Shown here in pieces: positions 8,166-16,897 of a stretch of 48,336 nt of DNA. Both the position numbers and the translations under genes were made by a program. Origin of the DNA: F23-B02 sp963627445 (GTDB lineage Bacteria; Bacillota; Clostridia; Oscillospirales; Oscillospiraceae); the NCBI GenBank assembly GCA_963627445.1, contig CAVGBM010000106.1, forward strand, positions 1 to 48,336, read 5' to 3'. The notes under the pieces are model-generated. The model saw nothing but the letters and a program-made list of their open reading frames with translations, did not search any database and had not been told where the DNA came from. Position 1 is the stretch's first letter. Every line of letters starts with the position of its first letter.

Positions 8166-8199
8166 AAAAGAGCTCCCATATTTTACCGAGAGTTCTTTT
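8166..8199 (-). terminator. Weak terminator after the flavoprotein gene
   Basis: Imperfect 10-bp stem (8166-8175 with 8190-8199, one mismatch leftward) whose distal arm ends in CUCUUUUUG. It lies 30 bases past the flavoprotein stop. Confidence 0.4.
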
Positions 8200-8229
8200 C
8201 GAAAGGTATACAGTTAGTAATATATGCCT

Positions 8230-9828
8230 CTATATTCTCTGCGCAAGACCGTATGCTGCGCGGGTTATGGGGACGATATCGCAGGGCGAAAACGAGCCCG
8301 TCAGGCAGTATAGCGGCGCATCCGGAAGCTCGCTGCGGGCAGCCTTGTACTGCGAGGTGTCGGGTATCTCATCCTGCGCGAGGACTATGAGGTCGCATGG
8401 CACACTGCGGATAAATGTTTCGGTCGAAAACGCTTTGCCCAATGCGGCCGAACAGTTTTGCCGCACGAGCAGGCAACCCTCGGATATCCGAGCGGGCACG
8501 GCCAGCGTCATAAGCTCAATGCCTTGCGTTTCAAGTGCTTTTCTGAACCACTCCCGCTCGTTTAGCGGGGCGTTTGTCATTATATCGCTGCTTTCCTCGA
8601 GGAGCGTCACCGACAAGGTCGGCTGCGCGTTTTTGAGACGAAGCGCAAGCTTGCATGCCTCTCTGCCGCCGCCCAAAATGGCGATATGGTGGGCGGGAAA
8701 GCGCTTGCCGGATGCGAGCACCCACAGCGGTGCAAAGGGGATATCGCCCCAGTTCGGGATATCCGGCTCGGGACGCAGGCGCGTGCCGTTTGCGTACACG
8801 ACGGCGTCGCAGCCGCTTTTTATAAGCTGCGTGGCATCGACGTAGCTGTTGAGGTATATCTGGACATTTTCCGAGCGGCAAAGCTTCAAAACGAGCCAGC
8901 GGCGGTAGCCGAGCGTGTCCAGGCTCTGCTCTGCGTACAGTCTCCCGCCGAGCCGTGCGCCCGACTCGAAAAGCTCAACTGCGTGACCTCTGTTTGCCGC
9001 GCACAGGGCAAAGCTCATGCCCGTAAGCCCGCCGCCGATGACGGCGATGCGCTTTTTGGTCTCTGCCGTACACGTCTTTGCAAGCAACCTGCCCTCGGGG
9101 TTTATGTAGGGAATGACATCGTCGACCGTGCCCGCCTGCGCCTTGATGCACCAGTCGGGATCGGCAAGCAGGGTCCGCCTGAGTACGATCGCGTCACACG
9201 CCCCGCCGCGCAAGGCGGCCTCGGCGGTGTCGGGATAGCCGAGCTTCCCGCAGGCGGCTATGGGGATATTTATTGAGAGCTTGGCAAGCCTTGCAAGCTC
9301 CAAAAAGCAGCCTGCGGGCATGCCCTCGGTCGGTCTGCGCAGCCACAATGCTGCATCGGCGCACGGCTCGACGCACAGCATGTCCGCACCCGCCCACGCA
9401 AGGCAATCAAGCCCCGCAATGTTGGTTTTCGTCACGCTGACCATGCACATTACGGGCAGCCCCTCGCCCAGCGTTCTGCGGGCGTTTTTCACCGCCTTGA
9501 CGGCTTTTCCGATCGGCATATCACGCAGGTCGAGGCATATCCCGTCGCAGGCCATCGCAGCGGCAGCGTCCAAGCGCTTGCCCTTTGTCAGATAAAAAGC
9601 TCTGCTGCCGAGCTTACGAATTTTTTCGCAAAGTCCAAGAAGCTCGGTGCAGACAAGTCCCGCCCCGCCCGCTGCGACTTCGAGCGCAAAGCGCTCTGCC
9701 CTGAGCGGTGTCAGGCCGTCGGGAGGCACGGCGATAATGCGGTTTTTAAGGCTCAGTCCGCCACAAAAAGTCGGCGAAAACAGCGCATCGTAGGGGTAAA
9801 GCGCCCTCGTGTACAGCGTATTTTGCAT
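8230..9828 (-). CDS. Old-Yellow-Enzyme/dienoyl-CoA-reductase-like flavoprotein, degenerate
   Basis: 532 residues. The N-terminal part (1-255) resembles the flavin TIM barrel of the 2,4-dienoyl-CoA reductase/NADH:flavin oxidoreductase family (ALFSPTFCGGLSLKNRIIAVP, AAGGAGLVCTE, GGACDAIVLRRTLLADPDW). The C-terminal part has an FAD Rossmann motif (RIAVIGGGLTGMSFAL) and a second dinucleotide motif (IAILGGGREACKLAL). The barrel is about 100 residues shorter than usual, and the CxxC..C 4Fe-4S cluster that normally follows it is absent, leaving only a lone Cys in LLAKTCTAE. It may be a neofunctionalised or inactive relative. The ATG at 9828 has GGGAGGA seven bases upstream and is preferred over the longer ORF start. 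Confidence 0.7.
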   Translation of the reverse strand: MQNTLYTRALYPYDALFSPTFCGGLSLKNRIIAVPPDGLTPLRAERFALEVAAGGAGLVCTELLGLCEKIRKLGSRAFYLTKGKRLDAAAAMACDGICLDLRDMPIGKAVKAVKNARRTLGEGLPVMCMVSVTKTNIAGLDCLAWAGADMLCVEPCADAALWLRRPTEGMPAGCFLELARLAKLSINIPIAACGKLGYPDTAEAALRGGACDAIVLRRTLLADPDWCIKAQAGTVDDVIPYINPEGRLLAKTCTAETKKRIAVIGGGLTGMSFALCAANRGHAVELFESGARLGGRLYAEQSLDTLGYRRWLVLKLCRSENVQIYLNSYVDATQLIKSGCDAVVYANGTRLRPEPDIPNWGDIPFAPLWVLASGKRFPAHHIAILGGGREACKLALRLKNAQPTLSVTLLEESSDIMTNAPLNEREWFRKALETQGIELMTLAVPARISEGCLLVRQNCSAALGKAFSTETFIRSVPCDLIVLAQDEIPDTSQYKAARSELPDAPLYCLTGSFSPCDIVPITRAAYGLAQRI

Positions 9829-9905
9829 GGTCATTCCTCCCTTTCCACGCCCCATTATGGGACAAGCCCCGCAAAAAACATAACAAACCGGGTCGAAAGC
9901 AAAAA

Positions 9906-9939
9906 TTTAAGTTGACTTAAAACCGTCTGCTGATATAAT
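9906..9939 (+). promoter_or_regulatory. nadE-guaA promoter overlapped by a palindrome
   Basis: TTGACT (9912-9917), 16 bp, TATAAT (9934-9939). A perfect palindrome TTTAAGT-TG-ACTTAAA (9906-9921) covers the -35 box and could be a repressor site. It shares the TTAAGT half-site with the palindrome upstream of the LysR gene. Confidence 0.65.
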
Positions 9940-9969
9940 TTTAGGTAGTTTTATTAATAGGAGCAAAAT

Positions 9970-10707
9970 ATGAGAGATTATAATGAGGAATTCACAAACA
10001 GGGTGCAGTTTATACGCGACCTTGTTGAAAAAAGCGGCGTTGACGGCATTGTTTTCGGCAACTCCGGCGGCAAGGACTCCGCCCTTGTCGGCATTCTGTG
10101 CAAGTTCGCCTGCGAAAACACCGTCGGCATTATGATGCCCTGCGCGTCAAAGCGCAATTTTGAGCAGGATATGAAGGACGCAAAGGAGGTCGCCGAGCAC
10201 TTCGGCATCCAGACGAGGGTCATTGATCTTACCGATGTCCGTCAGGCGGAGATAGACCGCCTGAGCGAGATAACCACCCTCAGCAATGCGGCGGTCAATA
10301 ACATCGCACCCCGCCTGAGGATGACGACGCTCTACACCATCGCCGCCAGCGAGTACCGCCTTGTCGCCGGTACCGGCAACCGCAGTGAGCTGTACATGGG
10401 CTACTACACCAAGTGGGGCGACGGCGCATGCGACTTTAACCCCATCTCCGACCTCACCGCGACCGAGGTCATCGAGTTTCTGTGCTGGCTCACCGCTCCG
10501 GCATGCATCATAAACAAAGCCCCGTCGGCAGGCCTGTTTGACGGTCAGACCGACGAGGACGAGATGGGCGTAAGCTATGCTGCCATCGACAGCTATATTA
10601 CCACGGGCGAGGTCAGCGAGCGCGACAAGAAGATCATCGACCGCTACCACAGACGCGCCGAGCACAAGCGCATAGGCATAAATCACTACAACAAGATAGA
10701 CGAATAA
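9970..10707 (+). CDS. nadE: NH3-dependent NAD+ synthetase
   Basis: 245 residues, the size of ammonia-dependent NadE; there is no N-terminal glutaminase domain. The PP-loop SGGKDS is at residues 32-37. GTGNRSELYMGYYTKWGDGACDF is the conserved deamido-NAD binding segment, and TDEDEMGVSY is also typical. It catalyses the last step of NAD+ synthesis (deamido-NAD + NH3 + ATP). AGGAGC lies 7 bases before the ATG. It is followed after 16 bases by the GMP synthetase gene in the same operon. Confidence 0.93.
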   Translation: MRDYNEEFTNRVQFIRDLVEKSGVDGIVFGNSGGKDSALVGILCKFACENTVGIMMPCASKRNFEQDMKDAKEVAEHFGIQTRVIDLTDVRQAEIDRLSEITTLSNAAVNNIAPRLRMTTLYTIAASEYRLVAGTGNRSELYMGYYTKWGDGACDFNPISDLTATEVIEFLCWLTAPACIINKAPSAGLFDGQTDEDEMGVSYAAIDSYITTGEVSERDKKIIDRYHRRAEHKRIGINHYNKIDE

Positions 10708-10723
10708 TTTTGGAGGATAAGAA

Positions 10724-11704
10724 ATGGATAACAATGTTCGCCCCGAGACCATGGAGAGAATAACCACCCCCGAGCTTGCAAACGCTTTTATTGACGAGCA
10801 GATAAAGCTCATCCACGAGCAGGTCGGCTCAAAGAAGGTGCTGCTGGCGCTTTCCGGCGGCGTTGACTCGTCGGTCGTTGCCGCACTTTTAATCAAAGCC
10901 GTCGGCAAGCAGCTCACCTGCGTGCATGTAAATCACGGTCTGCTGCGCAAGGGCGAGCCCGAGCAGGTCGTTGAGGTTTTCCGTGACCAGATGGACGCAA
11001 ACCTCGTGTATGTCGACGCTGTCGACCGTTTCCTTGATAAGCTCGCCGGTGTCGACGACCCCGAGGCAAAGCGCAAGATAATCGGCGCGGAATTTATCCG
11101 TGTGTTCGAGGAGGAGGCCCGCAAGCTCGAGGGCATCGAGTTCCTGGCTCAGGGCACGATATATCCCGACATTCTCGAGAGCGACGGCGTTAAGGCGCAC
11201 CACAATGTCGGCGGTCTGCCGGAGGATCTGCAGTTTGAGCTCGTTGAGCCGGTAAAGCTGCTGTACAAGGACGAGGTGCGTGTCGTCGGCAAGGCACTCG
11301 GCCTGCCCGACAGCATGGTCTACCGCCAGCCCTTCCCCGGCCCGGGTCTCGGCGTAAGATGCACCGGCGCTATCACGCGTGACCGCCTTGAAGCCGTGCG
11401 TGAGTCGGATGCGATCCTGCGCGAGGAGATAGCCGCCGCAGGGCTTCAGAACGACATCTGGCAGTACTTCACCGCCGTGCCGGACTACCGTGCAACGGGC
11501 ATCCGTAACGGCAAGCGCGCCTACGAGTGGCCGGTCGTCATCCGTGCGGTCAACAGCGTTGACGCAACGAGCGCAACCGTGCCCGAGCTCGACTGGGCGC
11601 TGCTCAAAAAGATAACCGACCGCATCCTGAGCGAGGTCCCCGGCGTCTGCCGTGTCCTGTACGAGCTCAGCCCCAAACCTATCTCCACCATCGAGTGGGA
11701 GTAA
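10724..11704 (+). CDS. guaA: GMP synthetase PP-ATPase subunit lacking the glutamine amidotransferase domain
   Basis: 326 residues. The N-terminal PP-loop ATPase (LALSGGVDSS, residues 44-50) is followed by the GMP synthetase dimerisation domain (YRQPFPGPGLGVRCTGAITRDRL ... ending STIEWE). It aminates XMP to GMP. The usual class I amidotransferase (about 190 residues) is absent, and the start (ATG after TTGGAGG) leaves no room for one. It therefore needs free ammonia or a separate GATase subunit, as in archaeal split enzymes. No GATase is in this window. It is co-transcribed with ammonia-dependent nadE. Confidence 0.9.
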   Translation: MDNNVRPETMERITTPELANAFIDEQIKLIHEQVGSKKVLLALSGGVDSSVVAALLIKAVGKQLTCVHVNHGLLRKGEPEQVVEVFRDQMDANLVYVDAVDRFLDKLAGVDDPEAKRKIIGAEFIRVFEEEARKLEGIEFLAQGTIYPDILESDGVKAHHNVGGLPEDLQFELVEPVKLLYKDEVRVVGKALGLPDSMVYRQPFPGPGLGVRCTGAITRDRLEAVRESDAILREEIAAAGLQNDIWQYFTAVPDYRATGIRNGKRAYEWPVVIRAVNSVDATSATVPELDWALLKKITDRILSEVPGVCRVLYELSPKPISTIEWE

Positions 11705-11715
11705 GATAGCAAGCA

Positions 11716-11750
11716 GCCCTAAAGTCTCGGCGAGGCTTTAGGGCGTTTTC
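11716..11750 (+). terminator. Terminator of nadE-guaA
   Basis: GCCCTAAAG stem closed by CTTTAGGGC (11716-11744), with an inner CTCG/CGAG helix, then GTTTTC. Confidence 0.8.
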
Positions 11751-11764
11751 AAACGGAGAAGTGA

Positions 11765-12325
11765 ATGGATAGGAAAAAGATACTAAGATTTATAGGCAGC
11801 GGAGTGTGCTTTGTTTTGGCGCTCGCGTGGGTGGTGCTCATATTTGTCCTGCTTGCTGAGACAGAGTTCTCCACTCGGGACATAATAGCCCTCGTTTGCC
11901 TCCTTGCCGCCGAGGTGTTTACGATCAAGATCGCTCTTTCGCTCCTGTACAAGGGGCTCGGGATAACAAAGGAGCAGGTAAAGGCCGAGATCGAAGCTGA
12001 AAAGGAAGCGCCCAAAACAGCGCTTGAAAAGTGCAGTAAAAGGCGCGGTACGCTTTTGATCATCGCAGCCGGTGTCGTTGCGTTCGGCTTTGAGACCTGC
12101 GGAATTTTTCTCGAAGCTCAAATGGCAAGCATGCCACGCGGCACACTTGTTGCCGTCACCATCGTCTGCCTTGCCCTGCCGGTCGCACTGGGCATCGCGA
12201 ACCTGCCTTTGACAAAGCGGTATTTTGCAAAGCTCGGCGACATGCAGGTCGCCGAGCAGCAGCAGTATTTCCTGGCGCACAGGGTCAGGCTGCCGAAACG
12301 GCGGTGCAGAAGCTCAAGCTTCTAA
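11765..12325 (+). pseudogene. N-terminal membrane part of an M48-like protease, frameshifted
   Basis: 186 codons with GGAGAAGTGA before the ATG. It has four hydrophobic segments (about 7-30, 38-60, 95-115, 127-150) and a Glu/Lys-rich loop (ITKEQVKAEIEAEKEA). The end (from about residue 171, RVRLPKRRCRSSSF) is Arg/Ser-rich and looks out of frame. In the -1 frame the sequence continues naturally as QGQAAETAVQKLKLLKKL into the downstream ORF, which lacks its own ribosome binding site. One gene broken by a single-base indel around 12260-12300, or an assembly error, is the best reading. A genuine two-gene arrangement is less likely. Confidence 0.6.
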
Positions 12326-14037
12326 AAAAGCTCATTCTCATTTCCGACTTCTACGCCGTATTTATCGGTCTGCTCGGCGCTGCTGCCGCCGTTTGCATCG
12401 GCGCATTGATCGACACCGACAGCGGTTGGACGGTCATTTTTTGGCTTTTCTCCGGAATTTACATTCTCGCCGCACTCAGCCGTATTCGCTTCCCGCTCGG
12501 CAAGGCGTATTTCGAGGACGACGAAAGCTATGTTGACGCTGCCGACTACCCCGAGCTGTACCGCTTGGCTGCCATGGCGCAGGCGCAGCTCGGCTGCACA
12601 GGCGAGATCAGGATATCCATACAAGGCGACTGCAACGCCGGTATCGCCAGGCTCGGCAGCACGTACTCGGTGACGCTCGGCGCTGTTCTTCTGAACATCA
12701 TGTCCGAGGAGGAGCTGTACTGCATTCTGCTGCATGAATTTTCGCACATGCTTCTGACAAGCGTCACCGTGAGCAGGCAGATGTTCTATAACTACTGGCT
12801 TTCCGATATCACATCGCCGCTGTTTTCGTATCCGGACACGGTGTACAGCTTTCAGTTTTTCCTGTACAGCTTCGCTGCCACGCTCGGCAGCGAGGAGGTG
12901 GCCGACCGCTCAATGGCGCAGTTTGCCGACAAGGAGGCTGCCGCGTCTGCCCTGCTGAAGCTGCATTACTACGACCTGTACGAATGGGAGGAGGATGCTC
13001 TTGACACAGAGCCAGTCTATGCTCCCGAGCAGCCGGGAAAAGATGTCCTGTGCCGGACGATAAGCCGCTTCAAAAGCAGGGCTGCCGAGCGCATGGATGC
13101 ATGGAACGAGCTCACCGCCGCCGAAATTCTCTCCCGCACCGACACGCATCCGACGGTGAAAATGCGCCTTGAAGCGCTGGGCGTGACGGATCACCGCGCG
13201 CTGGAGCTTGAAAGCAGCGAGGAGTACACCCGTGATGCCGAAATGGCGCTCGACTTTGTCGACAAGTTCGTTTACAAGAACATACTGCCCGTGTACGACG
13301 AAAAGCGCCGTGAATATTACTTAGACCCCATGGAGCTTGTGGAAAAGTGGGAGATGGGCGGCATGCCGCTTGTCCCGTCAGAATACGTGGGTGTGTGCTC
13401 CGCGCTGCGCACGCTCGGGAGGATGAGTGAGGCCGAGGCTCTGTGCGACAGGGTAATTGCCGAGCTTCCAAAGGCGGCCACCTGCTTTGCACGCTTTGCC
13501 AAGGGCGTGCTGATGCTGCACAGGTTCGAGCCTGACGGCCTGAACCTCATCTACAGCGCGATGGACGAAAACAGCAATTACATAGACAGCGGGCTTGAGG
13601 TGATCGGCGAGTTCTGCTGCCTTGCAGGGCTTCAGGACGAGCTTGACCGCTACCGAGATAAGGCGGTAGAGCTCCTGCAAATGCAAAATGATGTGTACAG
13701 CAAGCTAAGCGAGCTGAACGCAGGTGATGAGCTGTCCACCGAACACCTGCCGCAGGAGCTTCAGGACACGATACTTGAGTACATTGGCTCGATCGGCGGC
13801 GGAAAGGTGCAGGAGGTTTTTCTTGTTCACAAAACCATAACGGATGACTTTTTCACGAGTGTCGTGATCGTCCGTTTGGATGATGATACACCAGATGACG
13901 AGAAGGGCGAGTTTTTCCCAAAGCTGTTTGATTACCTCGACACATGCAGCTCACGGCAGTTTTCGCTGTTTGACTACGCCGATGTACAGAGCATCGACTT
14001 TGCCGCGATTCCCGACAGCCGCATTTATTCCAAATAA
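12304..14037 (+). CDS. M48-like zinc metalloprotease domain with TPR-like tail (continues the frameshifted gene)
   Basis: 577 codons from a GTG without a Shine-Dalgarno site, so the start is nominal. Two membrane segments (about residues 10-35 and 45-62) precede a peptidase region with LLHEFSHML (HExxH zinc ligands) and SEEVADRSMAQFADKEAA, resembling the downstream glutamate ligand and ADR motif of M48 peptidases. The C-terminal half has helical-repeat character (EYVGVCSALRTLGRMSEAEALCDRV). It is probably an integral-membrane protease joined to the preceding 186-codon segment. The substrate is unknown. Confidence 0.65.
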   Translation: MQKLKLLKKLILISDFYAVFIGLLGAAAAVCIGALIDTDSGWTVIFWLFSGIYILAALSRIRFPLGKAYFEDDESYVDAADYPELYRLAAMAQAQLGCTGEIRISIQGDCNAGIARLGSTYSVTLGAVLLNIMSEEELYCILLHEFSHMLLTSVTVSRQMFYNYWLSDITSPLFSYPDTVYSFQFFLYSFAATLGSEEVADRSMAQFADKEAAASALLKLHYYDLYEWEEDALDTEPVYAPEQPGKDVLCRTISRFKSRAAERMDAWNELTAAEILSRTDTHPTVKMRLEALGVTDHRALELESSEEYTRDAEMALDFVDKFVYKNILPVYDEKRREYYLDPMELVEKWEMGGMPLVPSEYVGVCSALRTLGRMSEAEALCDRVIAELPKAATCFARFAKGVLMLHRFEPDGLNLIYSAMDENSNYIDSGLEVIGEFCCLAGLQDELDRYRDKAVELLQMQNDVYSKLSELNAGDELSTEHLPQELQDTILEYIGSIGGGKVQEVFLVHKTITDDFFTSVVIVRLDDDTPDDEKGEFFPKLFDYLDTCSSRQFSLFDYADVQSIDFAAIPDSRIYSK

Positions 14038-14079
14038 CAAAACAGACCGATTCGTGTTGAATCGGTCTGTTTTGTTATT
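14033..14079. terminator. Bidirectional terminator, protease/antiporter
   Basis: 20-bp perfect stem (14033-14052 with 14060-14079), 7-base loop, A/T-rich outer ends usable in both directions. It includes the protease stop codon. Confidence 0.85.
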
Positions 14080-14081
14080 TA

Positions 14082-15035
14082 TCATACGCCGTATTGGGTG
14101 ACTAATATCACAAGATAAACTGCATACAAAGCGAGCATGAGGATGCCCTGCCAGCGGTAGAGCTTGCCCTTTATGAGCGGTGGCAGCACCGCAATGACAG
14201 TCATCGCAAAGCACATGGGCATATCCAGCGCATACGACTGCTCGGCAATGGTGAGATGGCCGTCGGAAACGGCGCTGCAAATGGGTAGGATAAGCGCAAG
14301 GTCGATAATGTTCGCGCCGATGATGTTGCCAATGGACATGCTCGACTCCTTTTTGCGGATCGCCGTGAGGGTCGTTATGAGCTCAGGCAGGCTCGTGCCG
14401 ATGGCGACCATGGTAACGCCGATTATCGCCGAGGGAACGCCGAGCAGCAGGGCTATCTCGCTGCCGTACTCAATGAGCAGCTTCGAGCCGCCGACGATGG
14501 CCGCAATGCCGATGACGAACATGACAAGCTGCCTGGGAAGCTCCTTTTTATCGACGATCTCATGCTCGTCCGAGCCGACATCGTCCTTTGCGTCGCGGAT
14601 ATTATCCCAGACATACACCGCCAGCAGCACAAGCAGTGCAAAGCTCGGCAGCATGTGGAGCGTGCCGTCCTTGCACAGTATCCACAGCAGCAGCGCCGCG
14701 GCGGACATGAGCGTGCCCTTGAGCCAGAACTGGCTGCGCTTTATGACAGCGGGCATGCACACGAGCGAGATGCCCATGATAAGGCCGATGTTCGCGGTGA
14801 CCGAGCCTACCGCGTTGCCGACTGCGAGGTCGAGCTCACCGTCTATAACGCCGGTGACGGACACCGTGAGCTCGGGCAGGGTCGTTGCGACACTGACTAT
14901 CGTTGCGCCGATGATGAACTTGGGTATGCCGGTGAGATTTGCGATGAAAACTGCCGAATCGACAAACCAGTCGCCACCCTTTATGATGAGCACCAGTCCG
15001 ACGACAAACAGCAAAATTACCAATCCTGTCTGCAT
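14082..15035 (-). CDS. CaCA-family Na+/Ca2+ exchanger (YrbG type)
   Basis: 317 residues, about 10 membrane helices in two inverted halves. The alpha-repeats are ATTLPELTVSV + GNAVGSVTANIGLI (residues 48-85) and GTSLPELITTLTA + GNIIGANIIDLALI (about 205-245), holding the ion-coordinating acidic residues (Glu in PEL). A charged cytosolic loop (DAKDDVGSDEHEIVDKKE) joins the halves. The family exports Ca2+ (or K+/Na+) against a cation gradient. AGAGAG precedes the ATG. It lies downstream of the anchored 177-aa protein on the same strand. Confidence 0.92.
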   Translation of the reverse strand: MQTGLVILLFVVGLVLIIKGGDWFVDSAVFIANLTGIPKFIIGATIVSVATTLPELTVSVTGVIDGELDLAVGNAVGSVTANIGLIMGISLVCMPAVIKRSQFWLKGTLMSAAALLLWILCKDGTLHMLPSFALLVLLAVYVWDNIRDAKDDVGSDEHEIVDKKELPRQLVMFVIGIAAIVGGSKLLIEYGSEIALLLGVPSAIIGVTMVAIGTSLPELITTLTAIRKKESSMSIGNIIGANIIDLALILPICSAVSDGHLTIAEQSYALDMPMCFAMTVIAVLPPLIKGKLYRWQGILMLALYAVYLVILVTQYGV

Positions 15036-15058
15036 AAAACTCTCTCTTTACAATTTAT

Positions 15059-15592
15059 TTAGTTATCGCCAAAAAGCTTGTCGAGCTCGGAGAAAATGCC
15101 GCCGTCCGTCGGCTCGGGAGTCGGGGTCGGGGTGGGCTCGGGCTTCTTTTCGAAGGTCGCGATGACCGTGTGGTCGGCCTTCACATATGAAAGCGTGTAG
15201 CTGGAGACAGCACCCTGATCCTCGCCGTCGACTGTGACGGAGACTATCTCATAGCCCTCGTTGGGCGTGAAGTTCACCGTGAGGCTGCCCCAGTCCTCGA
15301 CCTCAACGCTGCCGTTGGGGCTGGCCGAGCCGCCGTTGCCTGCCGAGATAAACACCTTGTGCGTGACCGTCTCATCGGGCTCATTGGAGTTATCTTCGGG
15401 TGCCTTCGTCTCCTCGACAGCGGTCTTGTCGTTTGCCTGGACAGAGCCGGGCTTGAAGGTGAAGTTGCCGCCCTTAAAGCAGATGACGACCGTGACCACC
15501 GCGAGCACCGCCAGCAGCGCCGTTATCAGCCACTTCGTCCTTCCACTCATACCGCCGACTTTTTTCTTTTCCGTATTGTCATTCTTATTCAT
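15059..15592 (-). CDS. Single-span membrane protein with an InlB-like repeat
   Basis: 177 residues: a basic cytosolic N-terminus (MNKNDNTEKKKVGGMSGRTK), one membrane helix (about 21-42), an acidic linker, one bacterial-repeat domain (VFISAGNGGSASPNGSVEVE ... GYEIVSVTVDGEDQG, about 85-150), a Pro-Thr spacer (PEPTPTPTPEPT) and a short end. Topology predicts an extracellular C-terminus. GGAGGT lies six bases before the ATG. It is 18 bases downstream of ricT, so probably co-transcribed with it. Function is unknown; the repeat resembles those in the SLH lysozyme at 6213-8033. Confidence 0.7.
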   Translation of the reverse strand: MNKNDNTEKKKVGGMSGRTKWLITALLAVLAVVTVVICFKGGNFTFKPGSVQANDKTAVEETKAPEDNSNEPDETVTHKVFISAGNGGSASPNGSVEVEDWGSLTVNFTPNEGYEIVSVTVDGEDQGAVSSYTLSYVKADHTVIATFEKKPEPTPTPTPEPTDGGIFSELDKLFGDN

Positions 15593-15610
15593 ATCGTGAC
15601 CTCCGGCTTA

Positions 15611-16897
15611 TCATTGCTTCTGCTCGCCGCCCTGCTTATTCTTGGGCTTGCCCCTGTGGTAGTAGCGGCGGCGATTGCTGCTGCGCTTCTTGTCGCCGAC
15701 CTCCTTGGGCTCTGACGGCTTTTGCTGCGGCTTCGCCTCCGCCTGAGCCTTCTCGGCCTTGGGCTTGTCGCCGGTGCGGGGCTTGTTGTTTCCGCCGCCG
15801 CGCTTGTGCTTGGGCTTTGCCTTCATGGGCTGCTTTTCCTCGTCGGGCTTGGCCTTCGGCTGTGCAGCGGGCTTTTCGCCCTCGGGCTTCGCGCGATTGC
15901 GGCCGCCTCTGCGATTGCGGCGATTGCGGCTGCGCTTGGCACCCTCGGGTCTTTCGGGCTTATCCTCGGTCGTGTCGCTTATGAGAAGATCGGGTATCGC
16001 CCACTCGTCCTCGGGCTCCTCCTCGGGCTCGGGCGCGGGCACATACTTGAGCACCGACGGCAGCGGCTCGCCGTCCTTGGGTCTGCCGCCGGGAACGGTG
16101 GCGACCTCGACGGCGCGGAAGGTGCGCAGGGTATCCTCGCCCTCGCCGTCAAGCTTGACCTTGACGAGCTGACGCAGGAGATTGACCTGCGTGACGACGC
16201 CGTAGCCGGTCGGAGTTTCGACGAATGCGCCCTGCTTGGGAACGTTCTTCACAAGCTCCTCATATGCCTCCTGCTCGTATCTTAAGCAGCACATGAGTCT
16301 GCCGCAGCTGCCGGATATCTTGCTCGGGTTGAGCGACATGGACTGCATTTTCGCCATCTTGGTCGAGACTGGCTGAAAATCGTTCAAGAACTTGCTGCAG
16401 CAAAACGGTCTGCCGCAGATGCCGAGACCGCCGAGCATCTTTGCCTCGTCGCGCACACCGATCTGCCTTAGCTCGATGCGATTGCGGAAAATGCCCGCAA
16501 GATCCTTTACGAGCTCGCGGAAATCGACCCTGCCGTCGGAGGTGAAGAAGAACATGGTCTTGTTGCCCTCGAAATTGCACTCAACGTCGACGAGCTTCAT
16601 ATCAAGTCCGTGCTCGGCAATTTTCTTCTGGCATATCTCGTACGCCTCTTTTTCTCGCTGCTTGTTTATCTCCGCAACTCTCAGGTCGTCCTTGGTTGCG
16701 ACCCTGACGACGGGACGCAGCGGCTGCACAACGGCATTGTCCTCGACCATGTGGTTGCCGCGGGAGCAGTCGGCGATCTCGAGACCCTTGCTGGTCTCGA
16801 CGATGACCTGCTCACCGGTCTTAACGGTCTTGCCGTTGGGGGCAAAGAAGTAGCTCTTGCCCCGGTTTTTGAATTTTACGCTTATAACTTCAGTCAA
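15611..16897 (-). CDS. ricT: RicT/YaaT (PSP1 domain) with long basic tail
   Basis: 428 residues. The PSP1 domain (1-270) has the conserved Cys set GGLGICGRPFCCSKFL and SGSCGRLMCCLRYEQEAY, the probable Fe-S ligands of the RicA/F/T complex that assists RNase Y-dependent mRNA maturation. The last 150 residues are a disordered Lys/Arg/Pro/Gly tail (KRSRNRRNRRGGRNR, RRRYYHRGKPKNK), much longer than usual and suggestive of RNA binding. The start is a TTG with GAGG seven bases upstream, overlapping the holB stop by 8 bases, so translation is coupled. Confidence 0.9.
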   Translation of the reverse strand: MTEVISVKFKNRGKSYFFAPNGKTVKTGEQVIVETSKGLEIADCSRGNHMVEDNAVVQPLRPVVRVATKDDLRVAEINKQREKEAYEICQKKIAEHGLDMKLVDVECNFEGNKTMFFFTSDGRVDFRELVKDLAGIFRNRIELRQIGVRDEAKMLGGLGICGRPFCCSKFLNDFQPVSTKMAKMQSMSLNPSKISGSCGRLMCCLRYEQEAYEELVKNVPKQGAFVETPTGYGVVTQVNLLRQLVKVKLDGEGEDTLRTFRAVEVATVPGGRPKDGEPLPSVLKYVPAPEPEEEPEDEWAIPDLLISDTTEDKPERPEGAKRSRNRRNRRGGRNRAKPEGEKPAAQPKAKPDEEKQPMKAKPKHKRGGGNNKPRTGDKPKAEKAQAEAKPQQKPSEPKEVGDKKRSSNRRRYYHRGKPKNKQGGEQKQ

